A DNA stretch of 64,000 nucleotides, taken from positions 3,782,001-3,846,000 of the forward strand of contig CBDICY010000013.1 in assembly GCA_965277445.1 (NCBI GenBank). Reading direction: 5' to 3'. Source of the stretch: JAFMDF01 sp965277445 (GTDB lineage Bacteria; Bacteroidota; Bacteroidia; Chitinophagales; Saprospiraceae). Under the pieces are notes generated by a model, which worked only from the letters and a program-made list of their open reading frames with translations, was not told where the DNA came from and did no database searches. A program made the translations under genes and the position numbers. Positions 27,335 to 36,632 of this stretch are shown piece by piece. Position 1 is the first letter of the stretch. The number at the start of each line of letters is the position of its first letter.

Positions 27335-28786
27335 ATGAATATACAGCAAGAAGCAGCCTTAGCCATTGGAAAGTATCATTCTAGAAGGTATTTTTTAAAG
27401 CAATGTATGGGCGGATTAGGGGCTATGGCTTTAGGTTCATTGATGGATTTGGGCAATACGCTGAATACCAACAAATTGGGACATCAGCTAGGGCCACATT
27501 TTCCTCCAACTGCTAAACAAGTAATATTTTTGCACATGGCAGGCGCCCCTTCTCAGCTTGAATTATTTGATTATAAGCCCGTTTTACAAAAATACGACGG
27601 GAAAGCATGTCCAGCATATTTATTGGAAGGAAAACGATTTGCTTTCTTACAAGGAACGCCTCAAATGATGGGCCCACAAGCCAATTTTCAACAATATGGC
27701 CAAACAGGAAGTTGGGTATCAGAGCATTTACCGTATTTCTCTAAAATGGTAGATGAAGTCAGTTTTTTGAAGGCGATGCATACCGATGAATTTAATCATG
27801 CCCCTGCACAATTATTTATGCATACCGGTAGTCCTCGGTTGGGCAGACCAAGTATGGGATCTTGGATGATGTATGGTTTAGGATCAGAAAATGAGAATTT
27901 GCCTGGTTTCGTGGTCTTAACATCGGGAGATGATCCAAGTGCAGGTAAAAGTGCTTGGGGTAGCGGTTTCCTACCCTCTTTGCATCAGGGTGTACAATGT
28001 CGTTCCCAAGGAGATCCTATTTTATATTTGAACAATCCAGCAGGAGTAGATGAGCGATTAAGAAAGCGGTCAATTGACATTATTAATGCCATTAATCAAA
28101 AAGAATACGAAGCAGTAGGCGATCCAGAAATTTTATCTAGGATTTCTCAATATGAATTAGCCTTTCGAATGCAAGCCGAAGTCCCCGAAGTCATGAATAT
28201 TAAGGAGGAACCTGAATATATCCATGAATTATATGGCACAAAACCAGGTCGAATTTCTTTTGCAAATAATTGTCTCTTAGCTCGCCGATTGGTAGAAAAG
28301 GGTGTGCGATTTGTACAATTATATGATAATGCCTGGGATCATCACGGAGCAGGAAAAGGAAGTGGTGTGGTCAATGGCTTAGCAAGTGCTTGCAAAAATG
28401 TAGACCAAGCCATTGCCGCTTTACTACAAGACCTTAAAATGCGAGGTTTACTGGAGACCACCTTAGTTGTCTGGGGCGGTGAATTTGGACGTACTCCTAT
28501 GAAAGAAACAAGGGCATCTGGGGCAGATTTTAAAGGAAGAGATCACCACGCCGAAGCGTTTACAATGTGGATGGCAGGTGGTGGTGTCAAAGCAGGTACG
28601 ACCTTCGGTAAAACAGATGAATTAGGCTATTATGGCATCGAAGGTAAAACCCATATTCACGATTTACAAGCTACTATTTTGCATTGTTTGGGCATCAATC
28701 ATGAACAATTAACTTATGCTTTCCAAGGGCGAGATTTTCGTTTGACGGATGTGCATGGGCATGTGATTAGAGATGTTTTAAGGTAG
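27335..28786 (+). CDS. DUF1501 protein (sulfatase-like, Tat-exported)
   Basis: A 483-residue DUF1501 protein. I use the ATG at 27335; an open frame extends 12 codons upstream with a TTG. The start gives a twin-arginine signal SRRYFLKQ (about residues 17-24) with a hydrophobic stretch after it. The alkaline-phosphatase/sulfatase-like fold is suggested by VIFLHMAGAPSQLELFDYKP, NAWDHHGAG, WGGEFGRTP and GRDHHAEAF motifs, which carry Asp/His residues likely to bind metal. DUF1501 proteins are nearly always encoded next to PSD1 proteins, as here. The specific reaction is unknown. The end overlaps a small convergent ORF by 9 bp. Confidence 0.88.
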   Translation: MNIQQEAALAIGKYHSRRYFLKQCMGGLGAMALGSLMDLGNTLNTNKLGHQLGPHFPPTAKQVIFLHMAGAPSQLELFDYKPVLQKYDGKACPAYLLEGKRFAFLQGTPQMMGPQANFQQYGQTGSWVSEHLPYFSKMVDEVSFLKAMHTDEFNHAPAQLFMHTGSPRLGRPSMGSWMMYGLGSENENLPGFVVLTSGDDPSAGKSAWGSGFLPSLHQGVQCRSQGDPILYLNNPAGVDERLRKRSIDIINAINQKEYEAVGDPEILSRISQYELAFRMQAEVPEVMNIKEEPEYIHELYGTKPGRISFANNCLLARRLVEKGVRFVQLYDNAWDHHGAGKGSGVVNGLASACKNVDQAIAALLQDLKMRGLLETTLVVWGGEFGRTPMKETRASGADFKGRDHHAEAFTMWMAGGGVKAGTTFGKTDELGYYGIEGKTHIHDLQATILHCLGINHEQLTYAFQGRDFRLTDVHGHVIRDVLR

Positions 28787-28963
28787 TGATTCGAGTTGTG
28801 TTTTACATTTTTCAAAATCAAACCACTTCATTATCAGATCATCATTTTCTATGATAGTCAAGTTTGTACCAGTCAAAGACAATCTGACAACGGGTGTGGC
28901 TTTAATCTGATGGAAAAATCCCGAAGAGGATTGAACTTCAATAACCCGTTCTGGGTTAGTCAT
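28778..28963 (-). CDS. Small hypothetical ORF across a palindromic repeat
   Basis: A 61-residue frame with ATG at 28963 that converges on and overlaps the end of the DUF1501 gene. I do not recognise it. Part of it is encoded by one arm of the inverted repeat at 28896-28991. It could be a remnant of a larger gene or chance; real expression is doubtful. Confidence 0.25.
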   Translation of the reverse strand: MTNPERVIEVQSSSGFFHQIKATPVVRLSLTGTNLTIIENDDLIMKWFDFEKCKTQLESLP

Positions 28964-29015
28964 AAGTAAATGTACATCAGATTAAAGCCACCCTCCCTGA
29001 CAACAAAGTGGTCTG
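28896..29015. repeat. Palindromic repeat related to family A
   Basis: GTGGCTTTAATCTGATG (28896-28912) and its exact inverse CATCAGATTAAAGCCAC (28975-28991) enclose 62 bp. Directly after it, CTGACAACAAAGTGGTCTG (28997-29015) is identical to 8745-8763 inside a family A repeat. Confidence 0.65.
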
Positions 29016-29045
29016 GTGAATAACTAATTCAAGGTACTATTCAAA

Positions 29046-30017
29046 TCAATATAGCCCAGCCAAACGCTGATGAATTATTTCGTTAGCTTCACTCATAATA
29101 CGATCTATTAATTCTTTACAGGTTGGAATATCATCAATCAATCCTGCTACCATTCCGCAGGACCAAGCACCTGCATCCATCGTACCTTCTTGCATTATCT
29201 TTGGATAAACGCCTGCTACTTCTTCTATAATATCTTCAAACTTGATGTCTTTGCCTAATCTTTTTTCTTTTGCCAATAACCGTTCTACGGCAGGATTATT
29301 CAGTACTCGTTCTGTGTTTCTCAAAGGACGCATCACTAGACGAGTATCTAATTCCGTAGCATCTAAAATGGCTTGTTTGACATTTTGATGAATAGGCGCT
29401 TCTTTCGTCGCCATAAAACGAGTCCCCATATTGATACCTTCTGCGCCCATAGCAATAGAAGCGACCAAAGAACGAGCATCCGCCATTCCACCTGATGCTA
29501 AAAAAGGAATCTCCAATTCTGCGGCTGCACGAGGCAATAAAATCATATTCGGAATATCGTCCTCCCCAGGATGCCCACCACATTCAAAACCATCGACAGA
29601 AACAGCATCGCAACCTATTGCTTGTGCTTTTAAAGCATGTCTAACGGAAGTACATTTATGAATTACTTTAATCCCCGCATCTTTTAAATAAGGTAAAACT
29701 GATTGAGGATTACGCCCAGCCGTTTCTACAACAGTTACTCCTCCTTCAATGATAGCTTTGACATACCCTGGATAATCAGGTGGATTCAAAGTTGGTAAAA
29801 AAGTAAGGTTGACCGCAATCGGTTTATCGGTCATATCCTTACATCTAGCAATTTCGTTTGCCAAGTCCGCAGGCGTTTTTTGCGTCAAGCCTGTAATAGT
29901 ACCCAGTCCACCAGCATTAGAAACCGCCGCTGCCAATTCTGCTAAACCTACATAATGCATCCCACCTTGCATGATAGGATGTTCAATACCAAAGAGCTCT
30001 GTGATTTTGGTCTTCAT
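29046..30017 (-). CDS. Nitronate monooxygenase / 2-nitropropane dioxygenase-family flavoprotein (NMO-A)
   Basis: A 323-residue FMN-dependent TIM-barrel protein, ATG start at 30017. The N-terminal GIEHPIMQGGMHYVGLAELAAAV and AGGLGTITGL, the central CDAVSVDGFECGGHPGEDD with the family's conserved histidine, and the phosphate-binding region IPFLASGGMADARSLVASI ... MGTRFMATKEA are diagnostic. Such enzymes oxidise alkyl nitronates or act as FabK-like or other FMN oxidoreductases, so the family name does not fix the substrate. It is one of three divergent members in this window. It is a soluble cytoplasmic protein. The neighbouring SulP gene is on the same strand, 175 bp upstream. Confidence 0.87.
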   Translation of the reverse strand: MKTKITELFGIEHPIMQGGMHYVGLAELAAAVSNAGGLGTITGLTQKTPADLANEIARCKDMTDKPIAVNLTFLPTLNPPDYPGYVKAIIEGGVTVVETAGRNPQSVLPYLKDAGIKVIHKCTSVRHALKAQAIGCDAVSVDGFECGGHPGEDDIPNMILLPRAAAELEIPFLASGGMADARSLVASIAMGAEGINMGTRFMATKEAPIHQNVKQAILDATELDTRLVMRPLRNTERVLNNPAVERLLAKEKRLGKDIKFEDIIEEVAGVYPKIMQEGTMDAGAWSCGMVAGLIDDIPTCKELIDRIMSEANEIIHQRLAGLY

Positions 30018-30192
30018 ATTTTATTTGTTTAATTTTTTTACGTTGAACTGTTATTACCAAAAAGTAATATTAGGAATTAAATACTAATTTTAGAAATTAA
30101 TACAAAAAAATATAGTACTGGTTGGAAATAAGGATACCAAAATATTCTATGTCGCTCTTTCTGGACTTGTTAGTTGGTAGGAAATAGGCAGC

Positions 30193-31920
30193 TTAAGCAT
30201 TCGTTTGCAAGGTATATTCCTTCATTGTGTCTCCTGGTTTAGGTGGCTGTCCATCAATAAAATCAACTGCTTTTTGAATTCCCATAAAACAATGTGCTTT
30301 GCCAATTTTCTCCATCAGTCGTGCCCGTTCCATGGCATCTCTGACAGGACCTCTGACCCCCGTAAATAACACGCTGATATTATTCCTTCGGTATTCTTCC
30401 AAGATTTCTTCTAGAGTATGAACCGCGCTACTATCTATATTATTGATACTATTAAAACAAAGAATAATCGTTTTTAAAGCCTCTCCCTTTTCTATTACTA
30501 AAGTGTCTAAACTTTCTCTGAAAAAGCTAGTATTGGCAAAATATAGCTGTGCATCAAATCGGAAAATCAGTAAATCTTTTCGTTCTTCTAATTGTTCAAA
30601 ACGGTCTATATTTCTATAAAAATGGGTACCTGGCACTTTGCCTAGGGCGGCAATATGTGGCCGAGTTGATCGGAAAATAATCATGGCTAAGGATAGCACC
30701 ACACCAATTCCAATTCCTTGTTCAATCCCCAAACTTAAGGTAGCAACAAAGGTAGCCACCAACATCCAAAAATCAGAGCGATCAGCCATCCACAAATGTC
30801 GAGCCTCTTTGACATCGATCAAACCAAAAACAGCGACCATAATAATGGAGGCTAAAATAGCATTAGGTAAATAATAAAATAAGGGGGTTAAAAATAATAG
30901 GGTCAAAATAAGGAGTATTGCACTAATAATCGTCGCCATGCCTGTTTTTGCCCCTGCTTCATCATTCACCGCTGATCGAGAAAATCCACCCGTAACTGGA
31001 TACGATTGTAAAAATGAACCACCAATATTAGCTAAACCCAAAGCGATTAGTTCTTGGTTCGGGACTATTTTATAATCTTTATGTTTGGTTTGAATCGCTT
31101 TAGCCACCGCAATACTTTCCATAAAACTAACCAAAGAAATAGCTAAAGCAACGGGTAATAAAGCTTTGATCGTAACTAGGCTAAAATTTGGCATAGCAAA
31201 AAAAGGCAAACCTTGTGGTATGTCGCCTACAATTTTCACACCTTGTTCGGTTAAACCAAACCCTGCTACCACTACAATCCCAAAAACAACAGCCAATAAA
31301 GATCCAGGAATGGCTTTATTGATTTTTTTAACGCCTTTTATCAAGATAATCCCCCCAATTCCAATAGCTAAAGTAGCCCAATTTAATTCCCCTACTCTTT
31401 CAAACGCTTCCAATAAAATCTCATGAATGTGATGGCTTCGGCCTAAATTAATCCCTAATAAATGTTTTAATTGACTTAAACCAATAATCAAAGCTGCGGC
31501 GGAAGTAAAACCACTAATAACTGGATGAGATAAAAAATTGACCAAAAATCCTAGTCGAAATACCCCTAATAGGAATTGGATGAGTCCCACTAAAAAAGCT
31601 AAGGTAATCGCCAATGCAATATAGGTGGCAGTTCCGCCTGCCGCCATTGTACCAATTCCTGCGGCGGTTAGCAAAGAGACCATCGCTACTGGACCAACTG
31701 CCAGTTGACGAGAAGTGCCTAAAAGCGCATAAATAATCAACGGTAATGTGCTCGCATATAAACCATAAATCGGGGGCAAACCAGCAATCATGGCATAAGC
31801 CATACCTTGCGGGGTTAGCATTACCCCAACAGTTAAACCTGCTGATAAATCACCTTTTAAATAGTCTTTTTGATAATTGGCTAGCCAATCTAAGGCTGGT
31901 ATATATTGTCTGAGATTCAT
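30193..31920 (-). CDS. SulP-family anion transporter with STAS domain
   Basis: A 575-residue SLC26/SulP protein. About 11-14 membrane segments span residues 25-420, beginning with the SulP signature around GLTVGVMLTPQGMAYAMIAG; the STAS domain occupies about residues 435-555 (LLIFRFDAQLYFANTSFF, NSINNIDSSAVHTLEEIL). Members carry sulfate, bicarbonate or other anions with proton or sodium coupling. With sulfatases encoded close by, sulfate handling is plausible but unproven. It is divergent from the TetR gene with a 122-bp shared upstream region. The start is ATG at 31920. Confidence 0.93.
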   Translation of the reverse strand: MNLRQYIPALDWLANYQKDYLKGDLSAGLTVGVMLTPQGMAYAMIAGLPPIYGLYASTLPLIIYALLGTSRQLAVGPVAMVSLLTAAGIGTMAAGGTATYIALAITLAFLVGLIQFLLGVFRLGFLVNFLSHPVISGFTSAAALIIGLSQLKHLLGINLGRSHHIHEILLEAFERVGELNWATLAIGIGGIILIKGVKKINKAIPGSLLAVVFGIVVVAGFGLTEQGVKIVGDIPQGLPFFAMPNFSLVTIKALLPVALAISLVSFMESIAVAKAIQTKHKDYKIVPNQELIALGLANIGGSFLQSYPVTGGFSRSAVNDEAGAKTGMATIISAILLILTLLFLTPLFYYLPNAILASIIMVAVFGLIDVKEARHLWMADRSDFWMLVATFVATLSLGIEQGIGIGVVLSLAMIIFRSTRPHIAALGKVPGTHFYRNIDRFEQLEERKDLLIFRFDAQLYFANTSFFRESLDTLVIEKGEALKTIILCFNSINNIDSSAVHTLEEILEEYRRNNISVLFTGVRGPVRDAMERARLMEKIGKAHCFMGIQKAVDFIDGQPPKPGDTMKEYTLQTNA

Positions 31921-31979
31921 CCCACAAAGATAAGTTAGAATTGACTAGTAAATCTGTGACCATCATCACAAAGTTATTA

Positions 31980-32023
31980 TTTTATTGAATGGTTTGTCAA
32001 TAAAATATTTTTTCTTAGCTTTG
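31980..32023 (+). promoter_or_regulatory. tetR1 promoter with overlapping palindromic operator
   Basis: TTTG at 31993-31996, a 19-nt spacer and TAGCTTTG at 32016-32023 fit the Bacteroidota promoter consensus exactly, 20 bp upstream of the ATG. A perfect palindrome, TTTTATTGA (31980-31988) and TCAATAAAA (31997-32005) around 8 nt, encloses the -33 box. This is the expected place and form for a TetR autorepressor site. Confidence 0.7.
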
Positions 32024-32042
32024 CAAATATAAAATTGAATAA

Positions 32043-32699
32043 ATGGCTACCAAAAGAAAAAGAGGTCGTCCGTCTTTAGCTACTAAAACAAATCGGGAAT
32101 TATTGCTAAAAGCAGCTTTAAAAGCCTTTGCATTAAGTGGCTTTGAAGGTGCGAATGTTACACAATTGGCAGAGGAAGCTGGAGTTGCCCCGTCCCTATT
32201 TTATCATCATTTTAAAAATAAAGAAGGACTATGGCAAGCGGCATTACAGCTAGAGGCAAAGCAATTAGAACAAGCAATGAAGGTCGCTGAAATTGAAAAT
32301 CAATCTACCAATCCAATCAATTTATTGAAGCAATGGATGCATGCATTCATTTATTTTTCTGCCAAACATCCAGAATTTCATCAGGTCATTAGCTATGAAA
32401 TGGCACATCCCTCTACTAGAGCAGACTGGTTGTTAACACATGTTTTACAGCCTTTACAATCAGACCTTAAAAAACAGATTATTGCGCTTCAAACAGCTGG
32501 TCTAATAAAAAAAATGCCCATCGCTAATTTTGTTTCTATCATTATTGGGGCAGCTAATGTATTCTTTAATCAAGGCTATCAAATGAAAAAATTATATGGG
32601 GTGGATGTTTTTGAGGATGCAGCAATAATCCAACATATAGAAACCGTTACAACGCTCTTTTTAAATGGTATTTTAATTGAAAAAAATCAATCATCGTGA
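32043..32699 (+). CDS. TetR/AcrR-family transcriptional regulator (TetR1)
   Basis: A 218-residue TetR-type regulator, ATG at 32043. The N-terminal KRGRPS basic arm and the HTH (GFEGANVTQLAEEAGVAPS, FYHHFKNKEGLW, about residues 30-60) are clear; the C-terminal ligand domain (about 80-210) is typical in being poorly conserved. Its stop overlaps the sulfatase start (TGATG), so the two are translationally coupled. A consensus promoter with a palindromic operator lies just upstream, which suggests autoregulation, and it probably controls the following plus-strand genes for sulfatase, PhlG-like hydrolase, monooxygenase and FAH hydrolase. The effector is likely a hydrophobic or aromatic compound, by family habit. 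Confidence 0.92.
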   Translation: MATKRKRGRPSLATKTNRELLLKAALKAFALSGFEGANVTQLAEEAGVAPSLFYHHFKNKEGLWQAALQLEAKQLEQAMKVAEIENQSTNPINLLKQWMHAFIYFSAKHPEFHQVISYEMAHPSTRADWLLTHVLQPLQSDLKKQIIALQTAGLIKKMPIANFVSIIIGAANVFFNQGYQMKKLYGVDVFEDAAIIQHIETVTTLFLNGILIEKNQSS

Positions 32700-33930
32700 T
32701 GAATATTTCTCCCCTCAAAAAATTGGTTTTCCTAGGACAATTCCTTGTCTTAGTATTGATTTTTTCCAATGTTACAGCGCAAACCCAACCCAACGTTATC
32801 CTAATAGTGGTAGATGATTTAGGTTGGAACGATGTCAGCTATCACGGAAGCGAGATCCAAACGCCCACCATTGATCGTCTAGCGAAAGAAGGTGTAGAAT
32901 TAAACCGTTTTTATGTCCATCCCACTTGTTCGCCTACTCGCAGTTCTCTTATGACTGGGAAAGCGGCTTTGCGATTGGGGCATTTAAATCCATTGGGCAA
33001 AAATAATGTAAAAGGCTTGCCCTTATCTGAGAAGATACTGCCCCAATATTTCAAAGAAAATGGCTATCAAACCAACTTAGTAGGTAAATGGCATTTAGGT
33101 AGATTCAAAAAAGAATATTGGCCCAATAATCGAGGGTTCGACCATTTTTATGGTTATTTAACGGGAGGTATTGGGCATTATGACCATGTGCATGGTGGTG
33201 GCTTGGATTGGCAAAGAAATGGGAAAACCTTAAAAGAAGAAGGGTATTCCACTCATTTAATAACTGCCGAAGCTGTAAAATTAATCAAAGAAAAACCCAA
33301 CAATCAACCGCTATTTTTAGAGGTTTGTTTTGCTGCACCTCATTTGCCGAATGAAGCACCTCCTGAAGCCATACGACCCTACCAAAATTTACCCAATAAA
33401 AACAGGCAATTGCACGCCGCGATGGTATCGGAAGTCGACAAAGGGATTCAACGGATATATGAGACCTTGGAACAGGAGGGTTTACTGGACAATTCGATTA
33501 TCTGGTTTACGAGTGATAATGGCGGGCTAAATGCCTCGGCTTTTTCCCCACCAATGGAAAATGGTCTTAACCGCTTGATAAATCTGTTTGGTACGCCACT
33601 ACCTTCTGAGTTTTTAGAATTTGCTAGAGTTAATTATGAAAATGGAGCAGCGGACAACCACCCGCTCAAAAGAGGAAAAGGAGCGATTTATGAAGGCGGT
33701 GTCAGAGTGCCTGCTTTTATTTATGCCCCGAACCGTTTAACAGCTCAAAAAATAGATAGTCGACTAACCATCAACGATATTTTACCCACTTTAGTAGGAG
33801 CAGTTGGTCTTAAAAATTTTAATCCTAGCAATTTGGACGGCGCCAATCAATGGCCTTTCTTAAGCCAACAAACCACACAAATTACCCCATCAAACCATAT
33901 TGTACATGCACTTGATGCCGAGGCCTATTA

Positions 33931-34999
33931 TTAGATAATCAGATAAAGAATTAATAATTCGCACGGTTGTTGAACTAGTTATATAAAAAATTATATGACT
34001 AAATTAGAAAGAAACAAATCGATTTATGAATGTCACAAGAAAGGTATGTCCCAAACAGAGATTGGCGAAATATTCTTTATTGGACAAAGTGCTGTTAGTC
34101 AGATAATTACAGCCATAAAAAATGGAGGTTTAGAAGAAGAAACAACAAAAACAGGCCCCAAATCAAGGCTAACGAATACAGAAAAAGAACAATTAAAATC
34201 ACTTTTATTAGAATCACCAAAAGATTATGGTTTTTTCACATGGGATAAATGGAGTATAAAATCTTTGATTAAACAAGAATTTGAGGTCGATTACCACGAA
34301 AATTATATATGGTACTTAATGAAATGTATAAATTATACTTCTCAGAAACCGCAAGTGAAAGATTACCGAAAAGATGCTGAAAAAGTAGAGGTTTTCAAAT
34401 CAAAAACGGCAGTTGATATAAAAAAAAGCCGAAGATGAAAATAGGCGAATAATTTTTCAAGATGAATCAGCAGTACGTTTACTACCTTGTATAGCAAAGA
34501 CTTATGCGCCAAAAGGTGAAACGCCCGAATTAGAATGCGATTCAAAAAACAAAGCATTTGTTAGTATATCAGGAGGAATTTCACCTGATGGCTATTCTTA
34601 TTTTGAAATCAGGGAAAGCGAAGGCTTTAAACAACTAGGACTTACTCGATTTATAGATAATGTAGTAGCGGATTGTAGAGATAAAATATCCATGATATGG
34701 GATAATGCGCCTGCTCATCATTCAAAAACAATGAAAGCCTATTTGATGAATCAAAATCAAGATAATCCGATTGTATGGTTAAGCAATATCCCACCATATA
34801 GCCCCGAATTTAACCCAATTGAACAAGTTTGGGGCTATTTGAAAAAGAAATTAGCCAATCAATTTGTAAAAACAACCAGCGAACTCAAAGAACTTGTCAC
34901 AAAAACGCTAAATGAAATGAAAAATGACACGGAACTTATCAAGAGTTTTTTCAAACATCCAGACATGGCTTGTTATCAATTTTCTATCTGATTATCTAA
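33931..34999 (+). mobile_element. IS630-family insertion sequence
   Basis: The 1069-bp element has perfect 15-bp terminal inverted repeats, TTAGATAATCAGATA (33931-33945) and TATCTGATTATCTAA (34985-34999), flanked by TA on both sides. The similarity between ends may extend three bases further out. It carries one transposase in two frames. The insertion lies within the sulfatase gene in the same orientation and is probably recent, since the sulfatase pieces are otherwise undamaged. Confidence 0.88.
33995..34991 (+). CDS. IS630 transposase, split by a frameshift at an A8 run
   Basis: The first frame (33995-34438, 147 residues) holds the N-terminal HTH (KKGMSQTEIGEIFFIGQSAV) and winged region. 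The second frame, starting around GCC at 34418, holds the catalytic core: D in IIFQDES, D in MIWDNAPAHH and E in FNPIEQVWGYLKK, the IS630 DDE triad, and runs to TGA at 34989. The frames meet at a run of eight A (about 34410-34417): with seven A the protein would be continuous (DIKKAEDENRRIIF). The product may be made by transcriptional slippage or +1 shifting, or the copy may simply be mutated. The full protein would have about 332 residues. Confidence 0.85.
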
Positions 35000-35368
35000 T
35001 AAGGGAGATTGGAAATTAATCATCTCAAACGATGGAGCAAAAGAACTCTATCAAATAACTAATGACCCAACTGAATCAAATAATGTAATTGCCCAAAATA
35101 TTGCTATTGCAGATGAATTATTCGAAGCTTATCAAGCCTTTCCTCGTGGTAAAGTAGTAGATGATCCACTCTGGAAAGTCTTTTTAGATCCAGATAAATT
35201 TGGTGGGGCAATAGATCGCCTTCCTTATGCTAGTTTAGAGGGCGTCAATGCAGGACCTCTGCATCCTATTTATTATATGATTCCATTGTTTTTTATATCT
35301 ATTATCGTATTAGTTTGGTGGCGAAGAAAACGAAAACAAATTACAATAGGTTAAATAAACAACCAATC

Positions 35369-36169
35369 ATGACAAGATTTTCAAAATACTTAACCAGAAA
35401 AAATTCCCTAATGTCAAAAGAGCATGTGCTAATGCTCCTTAAAGGAGAGGAAATGGCAGCCAATTTAGTAATGCCAAGAAAAGACATCAATCAACTTTTC
35501 GATGATGGTTATTTAATAGGAGAAAACGGTTATCGGCAGTTAGCAGATGGTAGCATTTTTGTGTCCGTTTTAACGAAGATGCCAAAAGTGACTATCGAGA
35601 TGATTGATTGGTGGTTTTGGTGGCATGCAAAAGAAGGCGTTCGCTATCAAATTTGGTATCCAGATATGCACTATGATATTGATGCAGACTTTCAAGGGTA
35701 CTATAATGATAACACAAAATCCTATAGAGAACGATTACATTGTAGTTCCCATCTAGTGACCGAAGATATTGGCGTAGGAAAAGATAAAATACTGATTGAT
35801 TTTATGCATCCGAGCAAATTTGGTTTTGATAAAAATAAGTTAAGTGATAAGGTCACCATTATTTGTGCAAGAGTAGGAACTCCAGACAAAGGTGTTTGGG
35901 CAACAGAGATGTGCCATTTTGTAAGAAAGGTAGAAAAAGGCGTTGAGATGCGTAGCCGTTTTTGGATTGGACATAAGATAGAAAGAATGGGTGGTTTTGC
36001 GCAAGGAGTTCTCAACACTATTCTAAATACTGCTTTCGTCAAGAAAAACCTATTGCCAAAAGGGTTGGGAAAAGCCATGTTTCATCATTGCGCTCAGGAG
36101 TATCATAATCTGGCAGATATTTTACCACAAGTTTATGTGGAAGAGCAGGTTAATCGTGTCGTTGAGTGA
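35369..36169 (+). CDS. DAPG hydrolase (PhlG)-like C-C bond hydrolase
   Basis: A 266-residue protein; I use the ATG at 35369 (MTRFSKYL) because an upstream extension only overlaps the sulfatase tail. It resembles the PhlG family: aromatic-rich MIDWWFWWHAKEG, RYQIWYPDMHYDID, the LHCSSH and EMCHFVRK segments, and a late HCAQE (H240, E244) that matches the HxxxE zinc ligands of PhlG. PhlG hydrolyses 2,4-diacetylphloroglucinol to monoacetylphloroglucinol and acetate. No signal peptide is seen. The following genes encode a phenol-type monooxygenase and an FAH hydrolase, so it probably removes an acyl group from, or opens, a polyhydroxylated aromatic. The exact substrate is unknown. Confidence 0.75.
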   Translation: MTRFSKYLTRKNSLMSKEHVLMLLKGEEMAANLVMPRKDINQLFDDGYLIGENGYRQLADGSIFVSVLTKMPKVTIEMIDWWFWWHAKEGVRYQIWYPDMHYDIDADFQGYYNDNTKSYRERLHCSSHLVTEDIGVGKDKILIDFMHPSKFGFDKNKLSDKVTIICARVGTPDKGVWATEMCHFVRKVEKGVEMRSRFWIGHKIERMGGFAQGVLNTILNTAFVKKNLLPKGLGKAMFHHCAQEYHNLADILPQVYVEEQVNRVVE

Positions 36170-36199
36170 TTACTAATTTCTTTTATAAAAAAATACAAA

Positions 36200-36628
36200 A
36201 TGAATTTACCAAAACATTACCGTACAGTTCAACTATTACTCACCCTTGGCTGCTTAGAATTTTTTGGCCCAATGGTCAAAGATACAGGGGCTTCTCATCT
36301 AATGAACCCAGAATGGGTCGGTCATGCTAGAATTCATCTTGGCTGGTTATTGGGTTTTATGTTCTTTTCTGGCTTAGCCAATTTGTACCTGATATGGTTT
36401 AGAACCCCTAAAATGAAAGACAATTTGAAAGTGGTAGCACTTTGGCAGGGCGTGCATTTAGCGGGTTTTTGGAGTGCCTTGGCATTTGCGCCAATGTATG
36501 GAGGACAGTTAGTTGACCACCGTTACCATACCTATATTCTAGGTATTGAAGAAAATGCTTTTGTTTTTACTGTATTATCTATTGTACTGGCTATTGCTAT
36601 TTATTTTTTAAGAAAGATAAAAGCGTAA
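36200..36628 (+). CDS. Small four-helix membrane protein, unknown function
   Basis: A 142-residue integral membrane protein with hydrophobic segments at about residues 8-25, 46-66, 78-97 and 118-137. Charged and His-rich loops (VGHARIHLGW, GGQLVDHRYHTY) might bind a metal or ligand. I do not recognise a family with confidence. It starts 30 bp after the PhlG-like gene and ends 4 bp before the monooxygenase gene on the same strand, so it is surely part of this operon and may act on or transport the same lipophilic compound. Confidence 0.75.
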   Translation: MNLPKHYRTVQLLLTLGCLEFFGPMVKDTGASHLMNPEWVGHARIHLGWLLGFMFFSGLANLYLIWFRTPKMKDNLKVVALWQGVHLAGFWSALAFAPMYGGQLVDHRYHTYILGIEENAFVFTVLSIVLAIAIYFLRKIKA

Positions 36629-36632
36629 CCAG

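Larger units (their letters stand above)
32699..35354 (+). pseudogene. Sulfatase gene interrupted by an IS630 insertion
   Basis: The N-terminal part (32699-33930, 410 codons) encodes a formylglycine-dependent sulfatase: signal peptide to about A28 (NVTAQ), metal residues in VVDDLGWND, and the C77-S-P-T-R81 motif whose cysteine is converted to formylglycine. The frame stops at 33932-33934 inside the IS. The C-terminal part resumes at 35000-35354 (GDWKLIISNDGAKELYQ ... then a transmembrane segment and RRKRKQ tail). Joining base 33930 to 35000 gives an uninterrupted frame EAYYKGDWKLI, so the gene was intact until the insertion. The truncated product keeps the active site but loses 118 residues and the membrane anchor. 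Another membrane-anchored sulfatase is at 55726-57522. Confidence 0.88.

Noticed and set aside
31925..31932. TATCTTTG on the minus strand as a -7 box for SulP
   Set aside because: It is too close to the ATG and no -33 box is at a suitable distance.
35315..35368. Upstream extension of the PhlG-like gene
   Set aside because: It overlaps the sulfatase C-terminal frame and uses a non-ATG start; the ATG at 35369 lies after the sulfatase stop.
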